A DNA stretch of 64,000 bases. It comes from Eulemur rufifrons. Lineage: Eukaryota; Chordata; Mammalia; Primates; Lemuridae. The stretch is taken from the NCBI RefSeq assembly GCF_041146395.1, contig NC_091009.1:1918501-1982500 (forward strand), written 5' to 3'. Shown piece after piece: positions 1-10,216 of this stretch. A program made the position numbers and the translations under genes. Within the stretch, counting starts at the first letter, position 1. Each line of letters begins with the position of its first letter. A model generated the notes under the pieces. That model did not search any database. It had not been told where the DNA came from and worked only from the letters and a program-made list of their open reading frames with translations.

Positions 1-1236
1 ATCCTAACGTTAATGCATAACCCATTCCCTGAGAACAACCCCTATCCCATAATTCTAACCCTATCTCCTAGTCATCACTGGAACACCTAATCCCTAACAT
101 TAATTCTAAACCGCTAACCCTAACCGGAACCCTACCTACAACCCTAACACTGACAGTAACCCTTACTTCTAACCCCAACGCTATGCCTAACAAAAACCCT
201 AACCCTTCACCCAAACCCCTAAGCCTTACGCTAACCCTTAACCCTAATCCTAATCCTAACCATTAAACCTAACCCTAGCTCTTAAAGGTATCCCTAAACC
301 TTACCCTCACGACTAGACCTAACCCTGACATTAACCTAACACCTAACCCTAACCAGAACCCCTAAAGCTACCCTGAACCCTATCCGTAACCCTAGCAGTA
401 AACTTTAACCCTAAACCTAAGCCCAACCCATAACCCTAATCCTATCCTTTTACCCTAAAACTAACCCCTAAACCTAACCCCTATACCTAACCCTAACTCT
501 AAACCCAATCCTAATTCTAACCATACCCCTTCATAAAACACGAACTCCTAACCTCTAACCCTAACACTAACCAAAAACCCTAATCGCTAATCCCTAACCC
601 TAACGCTTAACCTTTACCCTAACCGTTAACCCTCACCCTAATTCTTAACACTGACCCTAACCTTAACCTTTAACTCTAAGCCTAACCCTTAACCCTACAG
701 TAAGGAAGACCCTTAATGCTAATGGGATCCCTTTTCCCTAACCCTAACACTACAGCTAAAAATAACCCTAACCTTTGATCCTTAAACCTAACCCCTAACA
801 CTTACTTTAACCCCAAACCCTAACCCTAATCCTAAGCATTAAACCTAACACTAACTCTTAACCCCAACGCTAGCCCTTACCCTAACGCCTAGTTCTAACC
901 CTAAATGTAACCTCCCGCCTAATCCTAACCTTAAGCCCTAATGCTAACTCTAACCCTGAACCCTAAACCTACCCGTAACCCTTAACACTAACCCTATCCG
1001 TGAACCTTAACCCTGACCCTAACCATTACCCGCACCCAAGCATTTAACCTTGAACCTACCCCTAATCCTTAATGATAACCCTAACACTAAACCCTAACCC
1101 TAAGCCCAACACTTAACCCTAATCCTATCCCTTAACCCTAACCCTAATGCTAACCCCTAAACGTAACCCTAACCGTGAACAGTAAACCTAACCCTAACCT
1201 CTAACACAAAGCATAGCACATAACTCTAAACCTAAA

Positions 1237-1267
<31 letters not shown>

Positions 1268-1540
1268 TCTTAACCTTAACCCTAAGCGTTAACTCTCACG
1301 CTAACCTTTAATCCTAACCCTAATCCTAATCTTCAACCCTAAACCTAACACTTAACCCTAACCCTGTACCAAACCCTAACCCCTCATCTTAACCCTAACC
1401 TTAAACCTCAACCCTAAACCAAAGTGTAACCGTTAAATCTAAGAGTAACCTTTAACCCTAACCGTAATCCCTAAGCCTAAGCCCTCACCCTAACACTAAA
1501 CTTCATCCTTAACCCTAACCATAACCCTAACCCTAAATCT

Positions 1541-1743
1541 AATTCTCAGACTTCTTGCTTTCTTAGAGTTTAGAAAGCCTGCAATCCTCCCACGCCAGGC
1601 GTGAAAGGAGGCTCTGCCACAGTGTCCTGCATGAAACCCAGAGGCCCATACACTGCGTGCGGTAGAGTGGGTTCCCAGCGACCATCACAGACACCTAACT
1701 TTGCCTCCTAGGGCATACAGGGCCCGTGCCATAAGCATAAACC
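1541..1743 (+). repeat. Box B, copy 1
   Basis: GC-richer insert within the telomere-like DNA. It opens with the leader shared with the satellite monomer (ACTTCTTGC then TAGAGTTTAG then AAAGCCTGCAATCC). The body has CCTGCATGAAACCCAGAGGCC, then CACTGCGTGCGG and GCGACCATCACAGAC, and it closes with GGGCCCGTGCC and AAGCATAAAC. Box strand in this table is the direction in which the leader comes first. Confidence 0.85.
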
Positions 1744-2501
1744 CTACCCCTCACCCATAAGCCTAACCCACAACATAACACCTAACCCTGATCCTACTGC
1801 TCACCTTAACAGGTAAACCTCACCATAACCCTAACTTTAACCCCATATCTTAACGTTAATGCATGACACCCTGAGAACAAGCCCTATACCGTCATTATAA
1901 CCCTACCTCCTAGCTATAACCGTAACACCTAATCCCTAATTCTGAAGCGCCAACCCTAACCTTAACCCGACCAACAACACTAACACTAACCCTAACCCCT
2001 TACCCTAACCCTACGCCTAAAAGTAACCCTAACCGTTGATCCTTCGTCATAACCCCTAACCTTAACCCTAACCCTTAACCTATTCCCAATCCTAACCATT
2101 AAACAGAACCCTAACTCTTAACCCTAACCCTAACCTTTACCCTAATGCCTAGAGATCTAACCCCAACACTGACATACAGTTAACACTAACCCCAACCCCT
2201 AATGCTAACCTTAAACCTGAACCAAGCTCCTAACCCTTAACCCTAACACTATCCCTAACCCCTAAGCCTAACCCCAACTGTTAACCCTCTAACCCTCACT
2301 CTGAATCCTAACCCTATCCCTTAACCCTAACCCCTAACCCTAACGCTAACTCCAACCCTAAACCTTACCCTGGCCCCCTAACCCAGACTTAACACCTTAC
2401 CCCTAACACTAACTCTAACCCTAACCACTAATCCCTAGCACCTAACCCTGACTCGAAACCTAACCCCTAACACGAAAAACCCTAACCCCAACCCCAACCC
2501 T

Positions 2502-2693
2502 AATTCTCACACTACTTCCATTCCCAGAGTGAAGCAAGCCTACAATACAGCCATGCCTTGTGTGAGATGAGGCTCCGCCTGAGTCCTGCATGGAGGTCCT
2601 GTCCCAAGGCCCAGGGAATGGTGTTGTGCTTTCGTGGTGACTCCGACCGCACCCCTCTCACCGTAGATTAACCAGGTCCTGTGCCCTTAAACT
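2502..2693 (+). repeat. Box C, copy 1
   Basis: This box type has the leader CTCACACTACTTCCATTCCC then AGAGTGAAGCAAGCCTACAA, a body with GTGAGATGAGGCTCCGCCTG, GTCCTGCATGGAGGTCC and GGTGACTCCGACC, and the closing segment GATTAACCAGGTCCTGTGCC. It shares the outline of boxes A and B (leader, GGCTC, TCCTGCATG, closing GTGCCCT) but is clearly a distinct subfamily. Confidence 0.85.
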
Positions 2694-3203
2694 GACCGCT
2701 AAAGCTAAGCCCTACCACCAACGCTAACCCCTGACCCTGAAACTAAGCGCCGAGCCTAAAGCCCAACATTAACTCTAGACCCTTACCCTAAACCTAATCC
2801 CTAACCCGAATGCTAACCCCTAAACCCAACCCTAACCGTGAACAGTAAACCTAACCCTAACCCCTAACACAAACCATAGCACATAACTCTAAACCTAAAT
2901 CTAACCCTAAGCCTAACCGAAAACCCTAACTCTTAACTTTAACCCTAAGCGTTAACTCTCACGCTAACCTTTAATCCTAACCCTAATCCTAATCTTCAAC
3001 CCTAAACCTAACACTTAACCCTAAACGTCTACCAAACCCTTACCCCTCATCTTAACCCTAACCGTAAACCTCAACCCTAAACCGAACTGTAACCGTTAAA
3101 CCTAAGAGTAACCTTTAACCCTAACCCTAATCCCTAACCTTAAGCCCTCACCCTAACACTAAACTTCATCCTTAACCCTAACCATAATCCTAACCCTAAA
3201 TCT

Positions 3204-3410
3204 AATTCTCAGACTTCTTGCTTTCTTAGAGTTTAGAAAGCCTGCAATCCTCCCATGCCATGCGTGAAAGGAGGCTCTACCACTGTGTCCTGCATGAAAC
3301 CCACGGGCCCATACCCAGAGTATGATAGAGTGGGTTCCCGGGTACAATCCCAGCCCCCTAAACTCCCCCCGCCCGCCCAATGCAGACAGGGCCCGTGCGC
3401 TGAGCATAAA
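3204..3410 (+). repeat. Box A, copy 1
   Basis: Commonest box type. It has the satellite-like leader, GCGTGAAAGGAGGCTC, CCTGCATGAAACCCACGGGC, GAGTGGGTTCCCGGG and the closing segment GCCCGTGCGC. At 3349-3378 the + strand has four C-runs, so the minus strand fits a canonical intramolecular G-quadruplex pattern. A minus-strand reading frame of 82 codons crosses it but shows no feature of a protein gene. Confidence 0.87.
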
Positions 3411-4751
3411 AAATACCTTTAACAGATAACCCTAACCCTGAACATAACACCCAACCCTGTTCCTATTTCTCCCCTTAACACGTAAACCTCACCGTGAGCC
3501 TAACTTTAACCTCTTATCCTAACGTTAATGCATAACCCATTCCCTGAGAACAACCCCTATCCCATAATTCTAACCCTATCTCCTAGTCATCACTGGAACA
3601 CCTAATCCCTAACATTAATTCTAAACCGCTAACCCTAACCGGAACCCTACCTACAACCCTAACACTGACAGTAACCCTTACTTCTAACCCCAACGCTATG
3701 CCTAACAAAAACCCTAACCCTTCACCCAAACCCCTAAGCCTTACGCTAACCCTTAACCCTAATCCTAATCCTAACCATTAAACCTAACCCTAGCTCTTAA
3801 AGGTATCCCTAAACCTTACCCTCACGACTAGACCTAACCCTGACATTAACCTAACACCTAACCCTAACCAGAACCCCTAAAGCTACCCTGAACCCTATCC
3901 GTAACCCTAGCAGTAAACTTTAACCCTAAACCTAAGCCCAACCCATAACCCTAATCCTATCCTTTTACCCTAAAACTAACCCCTAAACCTAACCCCTATA
4001 CCTAACCCTAACTCTAAACCCAATCCTAATTCTAACCATACCCCTTCATAAAACACGAACTCCTAACCTCTAACCCTAACACTAACCAAAAACCCTAATC
4101 GCTAATCCCTAACCCTAACGCTTAACCTTTACCCTAACCGTTAACCCTCACCCTAATTCTTAACACTGACCCTAACCTTAACCTTTAACTCTAAGCCTAA
4201 CCCTTAACCCTACAGTAAGGAAGACCCTTAATGCTAATGGGATCCCTTTTCCCTAACCCTAACACTACAGCTAAAAATAACCCTAACCTTTGATCCTTAA
4301 ACCTAACCCCTAACACTTACTTTAACCCCAAACCCTAACCCTAATCCTAAGCATTAAACCTAACACTAACTCTTAACCCCAACGCTAGCCCTTACCCTAA
4401 CGCCTAGTTCTAACCCTAAATGTAACCTCCCGCCTAATCCTAACCTTAAGCCCTAATGCTAACTCTAACCCTGAACCCTAAACCTACCCGTAACCCTTAA
4501 CACTAACCCTATCCGTGAACCTTAACCCTGACCCTAACCATTACCCGCACCCAAGCATTTAACCTTGAACCTACCCCTAATCCTTAATGATAACCCTAAC
4601 ACTAAACCCTAACCCTAAGCCCAACACTTAACCCTAATCCTATCCCTTAACCCTAACCCTAATGCTAACCCCTAAACGTAACCCTAACCGTGAACAGTAA
4701 ACCTAACCCTAACCTCTAACACAAAGCATAGCACATAACTCTAAACCTAAA

Positions 4752-4782
<31 letters not shown>

Positions 4783-5055
4783 TCTTAACCTTAACCCTAA
4801 GCGTTAACTCTCACGCTAACCTTTAATCCTAACCCTAATCCTAATCTTCAACCCTAAACCTAACACTTAACCCTAACCCTGTACCAAACCCTAACCCCTC
4901 ATCTTAACCCTAACCTTAAACCTCAACCCTAAACCAAAGTGTAACCGTTAAATCTAAGAGTAACCTTTAACCCTAACCGTAATCCCTAAGCCTAAGCCCT
5001 CACCCTAACACTAAACTTCATCCTTAACCCTAACCATAACCCTAACCCTAAATCT

Positions 5056-5258
5056 AATTCTCAGACTTCTTGCTTTCTTAGAGTTTAGAAAGCCTGCAAT
5101 CCTCCCACGCCAGGCGTGAAAGGAGGCTCTGCCACAGTGTCCTGCATGAAACCCAGAGGCCCATACACTGCGTGCGGTAGAGTGGGTTCCCAGCGACCAT
5201 CACAGACACCTAACTTTGCCTCCTAGGGCATACAGGGCCCGTGCCATAAGCATAAACC
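5056..5258 (+). repeat. Box B, copy 2
   Basis: Lies exactly 3,515 bp after copy 1 and appears identical to it by eye, including the CCAGGCGTG variant in the body where most other boxes have CCATGCGTG. Confidence 0.85.
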
Positions 5259-6016
5259 CTACCCCTCACCCATAAGCCTAACCCACAACATAACACCTAA
5301 CCCTGATCCTACTGCTCACCTTAACAGGTAAACCTCACCATAACCCTAACTTTAACCCCATATCTTAACGTTAATGCATGACACCCTGAGAACAAGCCCT
5401 ATACCGTCATTATAACCCTACCTCCTAGCTATAACCGTAACACCTAATCCCTAATTCTGAAGCGCCAACCCTAACCTTAACCCGACCAACAACACTAACA
5501 CTAACCCTAACCCCTTACCCTAACCCTACGCCTAAAAGTAACCCTAACCGTTGATCCTTCGTCATAACCCCTAACCTTAACCCTAACCCTTAACCTATTC
5601 CCAATCCTAACCATTAAACAGAACCCTAACTCTTAACCCTAACCCTAACCTTTACCCTAATGCCTAGAGATCTAACCCCAACACTGACATACAGTTAACA
5701 CTAACCCCAACCCCTAATGCTAACCTTAAACCTGAACCAAGCTCCTAACCCTTAACCCTAACACTATCCCTAACCCCTAAGCCTAACCCCAACTGTTAAC
5801 CCTCTAACCCTCACTCTGAATCCTAACCCTATCCCTTAACCCTAACCCCTAACCCTAACGCTAACTCCAACCCTAAACCTTACCCTGGCCCCCTAACCCA
5901 GACTTAACACCTTACCCCTAACACTAACTCTAACCCTAACCACTAATCCCTAGCACCTAACCCTGACTCGAAACCTAACTCCTAACACGAAAAACCCTAA
6001 CCCCAACCCCAACCCT

Positions 6017-6208
6017 AATTCTCACACTACTTCCATTCCCAGAGTGAAGCAAGCCTACAATACAGCCATGCCATGTGTGAGATGAGGCTCCGCCTGAGTC
6101 CTGCATGGAGGTCCTGTCCGAAGGCCCAGGGAATGATGTTGTGCTTTCGTGGTGACTCCGACCGCACCCCTCTCACCGTAGATTAACCAGGTCCTGTGCC
6201 CTTAAACT
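6017..6208 (+). repeat. Box C, copy 2
   Basis: Second copy at the 3,515-bp offset. It differs from copy 1 by a few single bases (for example GTCCGAAGGCC for GTCCCAAGGCC). Confidence 0.85.
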
Positions 6209-6718
6209 GACCGCTAAAGCTAAGCCCTACCACCAACGCTAACCCCTGACCCTGAACCTAAGCCCCGAGCCTAAAGCCCAACATTAACTCTAGACCCTTA
6301 CCCTAAACCTAATCCCTAACCCTAATGCTAACCCCTAAACCCAACCCTAACCGTGAACAGTAAACCTAACCCTAACCCCTAACACAAACCATAGCACATA
6401 ACTCTAACGCTAAATCTAACCCTAAGCCTAACCGTAAACCCTAACTCTTAAGCTTAACCCTAAGCGTTAACTCTCACGCTAACCTTTAATCCTAACCCTA
6501 ATCCTAATCTTCAACCCTAAACCTAACACTTAACCCTAAACGTCTACCAAACCCTAACCCCTCATCTTAACCCTAACCGTAAACCTCAACCCTAAACCGA
6601 ACTGTAATCGTTAAACCTAAGAATAACCTTTAACCCTAACCCTAATCCCTAACCTTAAGCCCTCATCCTAACACTAAACTTCATCCTTAACCCTAACGAT
6701 AATGCTAACCCTAAATCT

Positions 6719-6925
6719 AATTCTCAGACTTCTTTCTTTCTTAGAGTTTAGAAAGCCTGCCATCCTCCCATGCCATGCGTGAAAGGAGGCTCTACCACTG
6801 TGTCCTGCATGAAACCCACGGGCCCATACCCAGAGTATGATAGAGTGGGTTCCCGGGTACAATCCCAGCCCCCTAAACTCCCCCCGCCCGCCCAATGCAG
6901 ACAGGGCCCGTGCGCTAAGCATAAA
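6719..6925 (+). repeat. Box A, copy 2
   Basis: Same structure as copy 1, with a leader change (TTCTTTCTTTC) and an intact C-run cluster. Its mirror partner in the inverted block is the box at 33584-33796. Confidence 0.85.
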
Positions 6926-7030
6926 CAATACCTTTAACAGATAACCCTAACCCTGAACATAACACCCAACCCTGTTCCTATTTCTCCCCTTAACACGTAA
7001 ACCTCACCGTGAGCCTAACTTTAACCTCTT

Positions 7031-8489
7031 ATCCTAACGTTAATGCATAACCCATTCCCTGAGAACAACCCCTATCCCATAATTCTAACCCTATCTCCTA
7101 GTCATCACTGGAACACCTAATCCCTAACCCTAATTCTAAACCGCTAACCCTAACCGGAACCCTACCTACAACCCTAACACTGACAGTAACCCTTACTTCT
7201 AACCCCAACGCTATGCCTAACAAAAACCTTAACCCTTCAGCCAAACCCCTAAGCCTTACGCTAACCCTTAACCCTAATCCTAATCCTAACCATTAAACCT
7301 AACCCTAGCTCTTAAAGCTAACCCTAAACCTTACCCTCACGACTAGACCTAACCCTGACACTAACCTAACACCTAACCCTAACCAGAACCCCTAAAGCTA
7401 ACCCTGAACCCTATCCCTAACCCTAGCAGTAAACTTTAACCCTAAACCTAAGCCCAACCCATAACCCTAATCCTATCCTTTTATCCTAAAACTAACCCCT
7501 AAACCTAACCCCTATACCTAACCCTAACTCTAACCCCAATCCTAATTCTAACCATACCCCTTCATAAAACACGAACTCCTAACCTCTAACCCTAACACTA
7601 ACCAAAAACCCTAATCGCTAATCCCTAACCCTAACGCTTAACCTTTACCCTAACCGTTAACCCTCCCCCTAATTCTTAACACTGACCCTAACCTTAACCT
7701 TTAACTCTAAGCCTAACCCTTAACCCTACAGTAAGGAAGACCCTTAATGCTAATGGGATCCCTTATCCCTAACCCTAACACTACAGCTAAAAATAACCCT
7801 AACCTTTGATCCTTAAACCTAACCCCTAACACTTACTTTAACCCCAAACCCTAACCCTAATCCTAAGCATTAATCCTAACACTATCTCTTAACCCTAACC
7901 CTAGCCCTTACCCTAACGCTTAGATCTAACCCTAAATCTAACCTCCTGCCTAATCCTAACCTTAAGCCCTAATGCTAACTCTAACCCTGAACCCTAAACC
8001 TACCCATAACCCTTAACACTAACGCTATCCGTAAACCTTAACCCTGACCCTAACCATTACCCGCACCCAAGCATTTAACCCTGACCCTAACCCTAATCCT
8101 TAATGATAACGCTAACACTAAACCCTAACCCTAAGCCAAACACTTAACCATAATACTATCCTTTAACCCTAAGCCTAACCCTAACCCCTAACGCTAAACC
8201 TAACCCTAACCGCAACCCTAACCCTCAATCTTGAAACTTATCATTAACCCTGACACTAACCCTTAACCCTATCCCTACTCCTAATCCTTATCCATAAGGC
8301 TAATACTGAAGCCTAACCCTGTGCCAAACGCTAAACCCAAACCTTAACCCTAACCCTGAATCTTAAACGTAAACCTAACTGTAACTGTTAAACCTAACAC
8401 TAACATTTAACCCTAACACCTAACCCTAAGACTCCACCCTAACACTAATCTTCATCCCTAAACATTACCATAATCCTACCCCTAAATCT
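7031..8489. repeat. Partial third copy of the 3.5-kb unit
   Basis: It follows the first 1.4 kb of the unit closely, including the rare spacer landmark AATGGGATCCCTT. It then diverges where box B would be expected, and box A' takes that place. The same transition occurs in mirror orientation at about 32.0-33.5 kb. Confidence 0.8.
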
Positions 8490-8696
8490 AATTCTCAGAC
8501 TTCTTGCTTTCTCAGAGTTTAGAAAGCCTACAATCCTCCCATGCCATGAGTTAAAGGGTGCTCTGCCACTGTGTCCTGCATGAAACCCAGGAATCCACAC
8601 CCAGCGTTCAATAGAGTGTGTTCCCGGGGACAATCCTATCCCCCTAACCCCCGCCCGCCGCCCAGTGCAGACAGGGCCTGTACGCTAAGTATAAGC
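8490..8696 (+). repeat. Box A', copy 1
   Basis: Variant of box A. It has CCATGAGTTAAAGGG where A has CCATGCGTGAAAGG, the CCAGGAATCC variant, and GTACGCTAAGTATAAGC at the close. The C-run cluster (CCCCTAACCCCCGCCCGCCGCCC) is still G-quadruplex-prone on the minus strand. Mirror partner at 31772-31980. Confidence 0.82.
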
Positions 8697-9020
8697 ACTG
8701 CCCCTAACAGATAACCCTCACCCTGAACATAACACCTAACCATGATCCTATTCCTAAACGTAAACCATAAACCTCCCCGTAATGCTAACTTATCCCCTTA
8801 AATTAACGTTAATGCATAACACCCTGAGAAGAAGCCCTATCCCATAATTCTAATCCTAAACCATAGTCATAACCATAACACCTCATCCCTATTTCTAAAA
8901 TGAAAACCCTAACTTTCACCCTACCACAACCCTAACCCTAACCCTATCCCCTAACCCTAAGCCCTCACCCTATCACTAATCTTCATCCCTAAACCGTGCC
9001 GTAATTTTAACCCTAAATCT

Positions 9021-9222
9021 AATTCTCAGACTTCTTGTTTTCTCAGAGTTTTGAAAGCCTACAATCCTACTAAGCCATGCATGAAAGCCGGCTCTGCCAC
9101 AGTGTCCGGCATGAAACCGAGAGGCCCATACACTGCGTGGGATAGAGTGTGTTCTCAGCGACCATCACAGACTCCTAACTTCGCCTCCTAGTGCATACAG
9201 GGCCCATGCCCTAAGCATAAAC
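9021..9222 (+). repeat. Box B', copy 1
   Basis: Variant of box B with leader GAGTTTTGAAAGCCTACAAT followed by CTACTAAGCCATGCATG, and GCCGGCTCTGCC in the body. It sits 531 bp after box A'. That A'-B' spacing is conserved in the mirrored block and again near 46 kb. Confidence 0.83.
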
Positions 9223-9690
9223 CCTACCCGTCACCCATAACCCTAACCCAGAACATAACACCTAACCCTGATCCTACTGCTCACCTCAACACGTAAACCT
9301 CACCGTAACCCTAAGTTCAACCCCTTATCTTAACGTTAATGCATGACACCCTGAGAACAAGCCTATACCGTAATTCTAACCCTAACTCCTAGCCATAACC
9401 AAAACACCTAATCCCTAATTCTGAAACGCCAACCCTAACCTTAACCCTACCAACACTAACCCTAACCCTAACTCTTAACCATAACACTAACCTTTACCCT
9501 AATGCCTAGAGATTTAACCCCAACAATGACCTACAGTTACACTAAACCTACCCTCTAATGCTAACCTTAAACCTGAACCATAAACCTAACCCTTAACCCT
9601 AACCCTATCCCTAACCCCTTTACCCTAACTCTAACTGTTAACCCTCACCCTAACCCTCAACCCTGACCCTAACCTTAAACCTTAATCCTA

Positions 9691-9826
9691 ACCATGCGTG
9701 AGATGAGCCTCTGCCTTTGTCCTGCATGACAGTTGAAGCCCAACACCCAGGGTACGATGAAGTGGGGACCCAGCCTTGCTCCACATCCACAGTGCCCCGT
9801 ACGTTAGACAGGGCCCGTGCCCTAAC
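9691..9826 (+). repeat. Box D, copy 1 (no leader)
   Basis: Short box of about 136 bp. It starts directly at ACCATGCGTGAGATGAGCC and lacks the satellite-like leader. It keeps GTCCTGCATGACAG and the closing GGGCCCGTGCCC. Found only next to the satellite, on both sides. Mirror partner at 28769-28904. Confidence 0.8.
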
Positions 9827-10078
9827 ACACACCGTTAAACGTAAGCCCTAACCCTATCACTAAACCAAACCCTTAGTAAGCCCTGAATCTAACTTCTAAC
9901 AGTAACCCTAATCCCTGACCCTTACTCTTGCCTCTCACCGTAAACCTAAACCCAACCACTAAACATAATCCTAATCTCTAACCCTAACAGTAATCCTAAC
10001 CCTAATTCTAACCTAAAACCCTAACCCCTAAACCTAATCCTAGTCCCTAACACCTACCCTTACCCTAAACCCAATTCC

Positions 10079-10216
10079 AATTCTCAGACTTCTTCAATTC
10101 AAAAACTTAAAAAAGCCTACAATCCACCAATGCCATATCTGAGATGAGGGTCCGCCCCTATGTCCTGCATGACAGGCAGGCGCCAATGCCCAGGGTACTA
10201 TGGAGTGGGGTCCGGG
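10079..10216 (+). repeat. Box E, copy 1, fused to the satellite edge
   Basis: Leader-bearing box (ACTTCTTCAATTC then AAAAGCCTACAATCC), with GTCCTGCATGACAGGC and GGTACTATGGAGTGGGGTCC. It runs straight into the first satellite monomer at GGTCTGGAGGCTTGC, and its normal closing segment is missing. The same fusion is present in reverse at the other satellite edge. Confidence 0.82.

Larger units (their letters stand above)
1..3515. repeat. 3,515-bp higher-order unit, copy 1 (boxes B-C-A)
   Basis: The sequence at base 1 reappears at 3516 and again at 7031. Rare landmarks recur at exactly this offset, including the start at ATCCTAACGTTAATGC, box B (1541 and 5056) and box C (2502 and 6017). Copies 1 and 2 look nearly identical by eye, which points to recent tandem duplication or homogenisation. 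The unit start is arbitrary because the window edge cuts the array. Confidence 0.9.
3516..7030. repeat. 3,515-bp higher-order unit, copy 2 (boxes B-C-A)
   Basis: Nearly exact tandem copy of the preceding unit. Differences are scattered single bases, for example in box C (CCATGCC for CCTTGCC in the box body) and in box A (TTTCTTTC for TTGCTTTC in the leader). Confidence 0.9.
1..10216 (-). repeat. Degenerate telomere-like array, left block (G-rich strand is minus)
   Basis: Almost all spacer sequence is built from variants of CCCTAA on the + strand (CCCTAA, CCTAA, ACCCTTAA, CACTAA, CGCTAA). Perfect hexamer runs rarely exceed three or four units, so this is old, degenerate telomere-like DNA and not a functional chromosome end. 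Boxes of about 200 bp with higher GC content interrupt it, and larger copies of 3,515 bp are visible. The spacers between boxes hold nothing else that I can see. Strand here marks the strand carrying TTAGGG. Confidence 0.93.

Noticed and set aside
1541..1743. Boxes as tRNA- or 5S-derived SINEs
   Set aside because: No clear Pol III A and B box pair, no tail and no target duplications. They recur at fixed array positions, so they are part of the tandem unit.
3159..3407. Recurrent open frame of 60-109 codons across A boxes (about 20 copies, both orientations) as a possible small protein family
   Set aside because: The frame is open because the copies are nearly identical DNA and TTAGGG reads as Val-Arg or Leu-Gly in two frames. 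Starts differ between copies, a private duplication (59289 box) shifts the frame, and the tails are just translated telomere-like repeats.
1..10216. A functional telomere
   Set aside because: Perfect CCCTAA runs are at most a few units and most repeats are variants. The strand also reverses twice within the window, so it is not a chromosome end as given.
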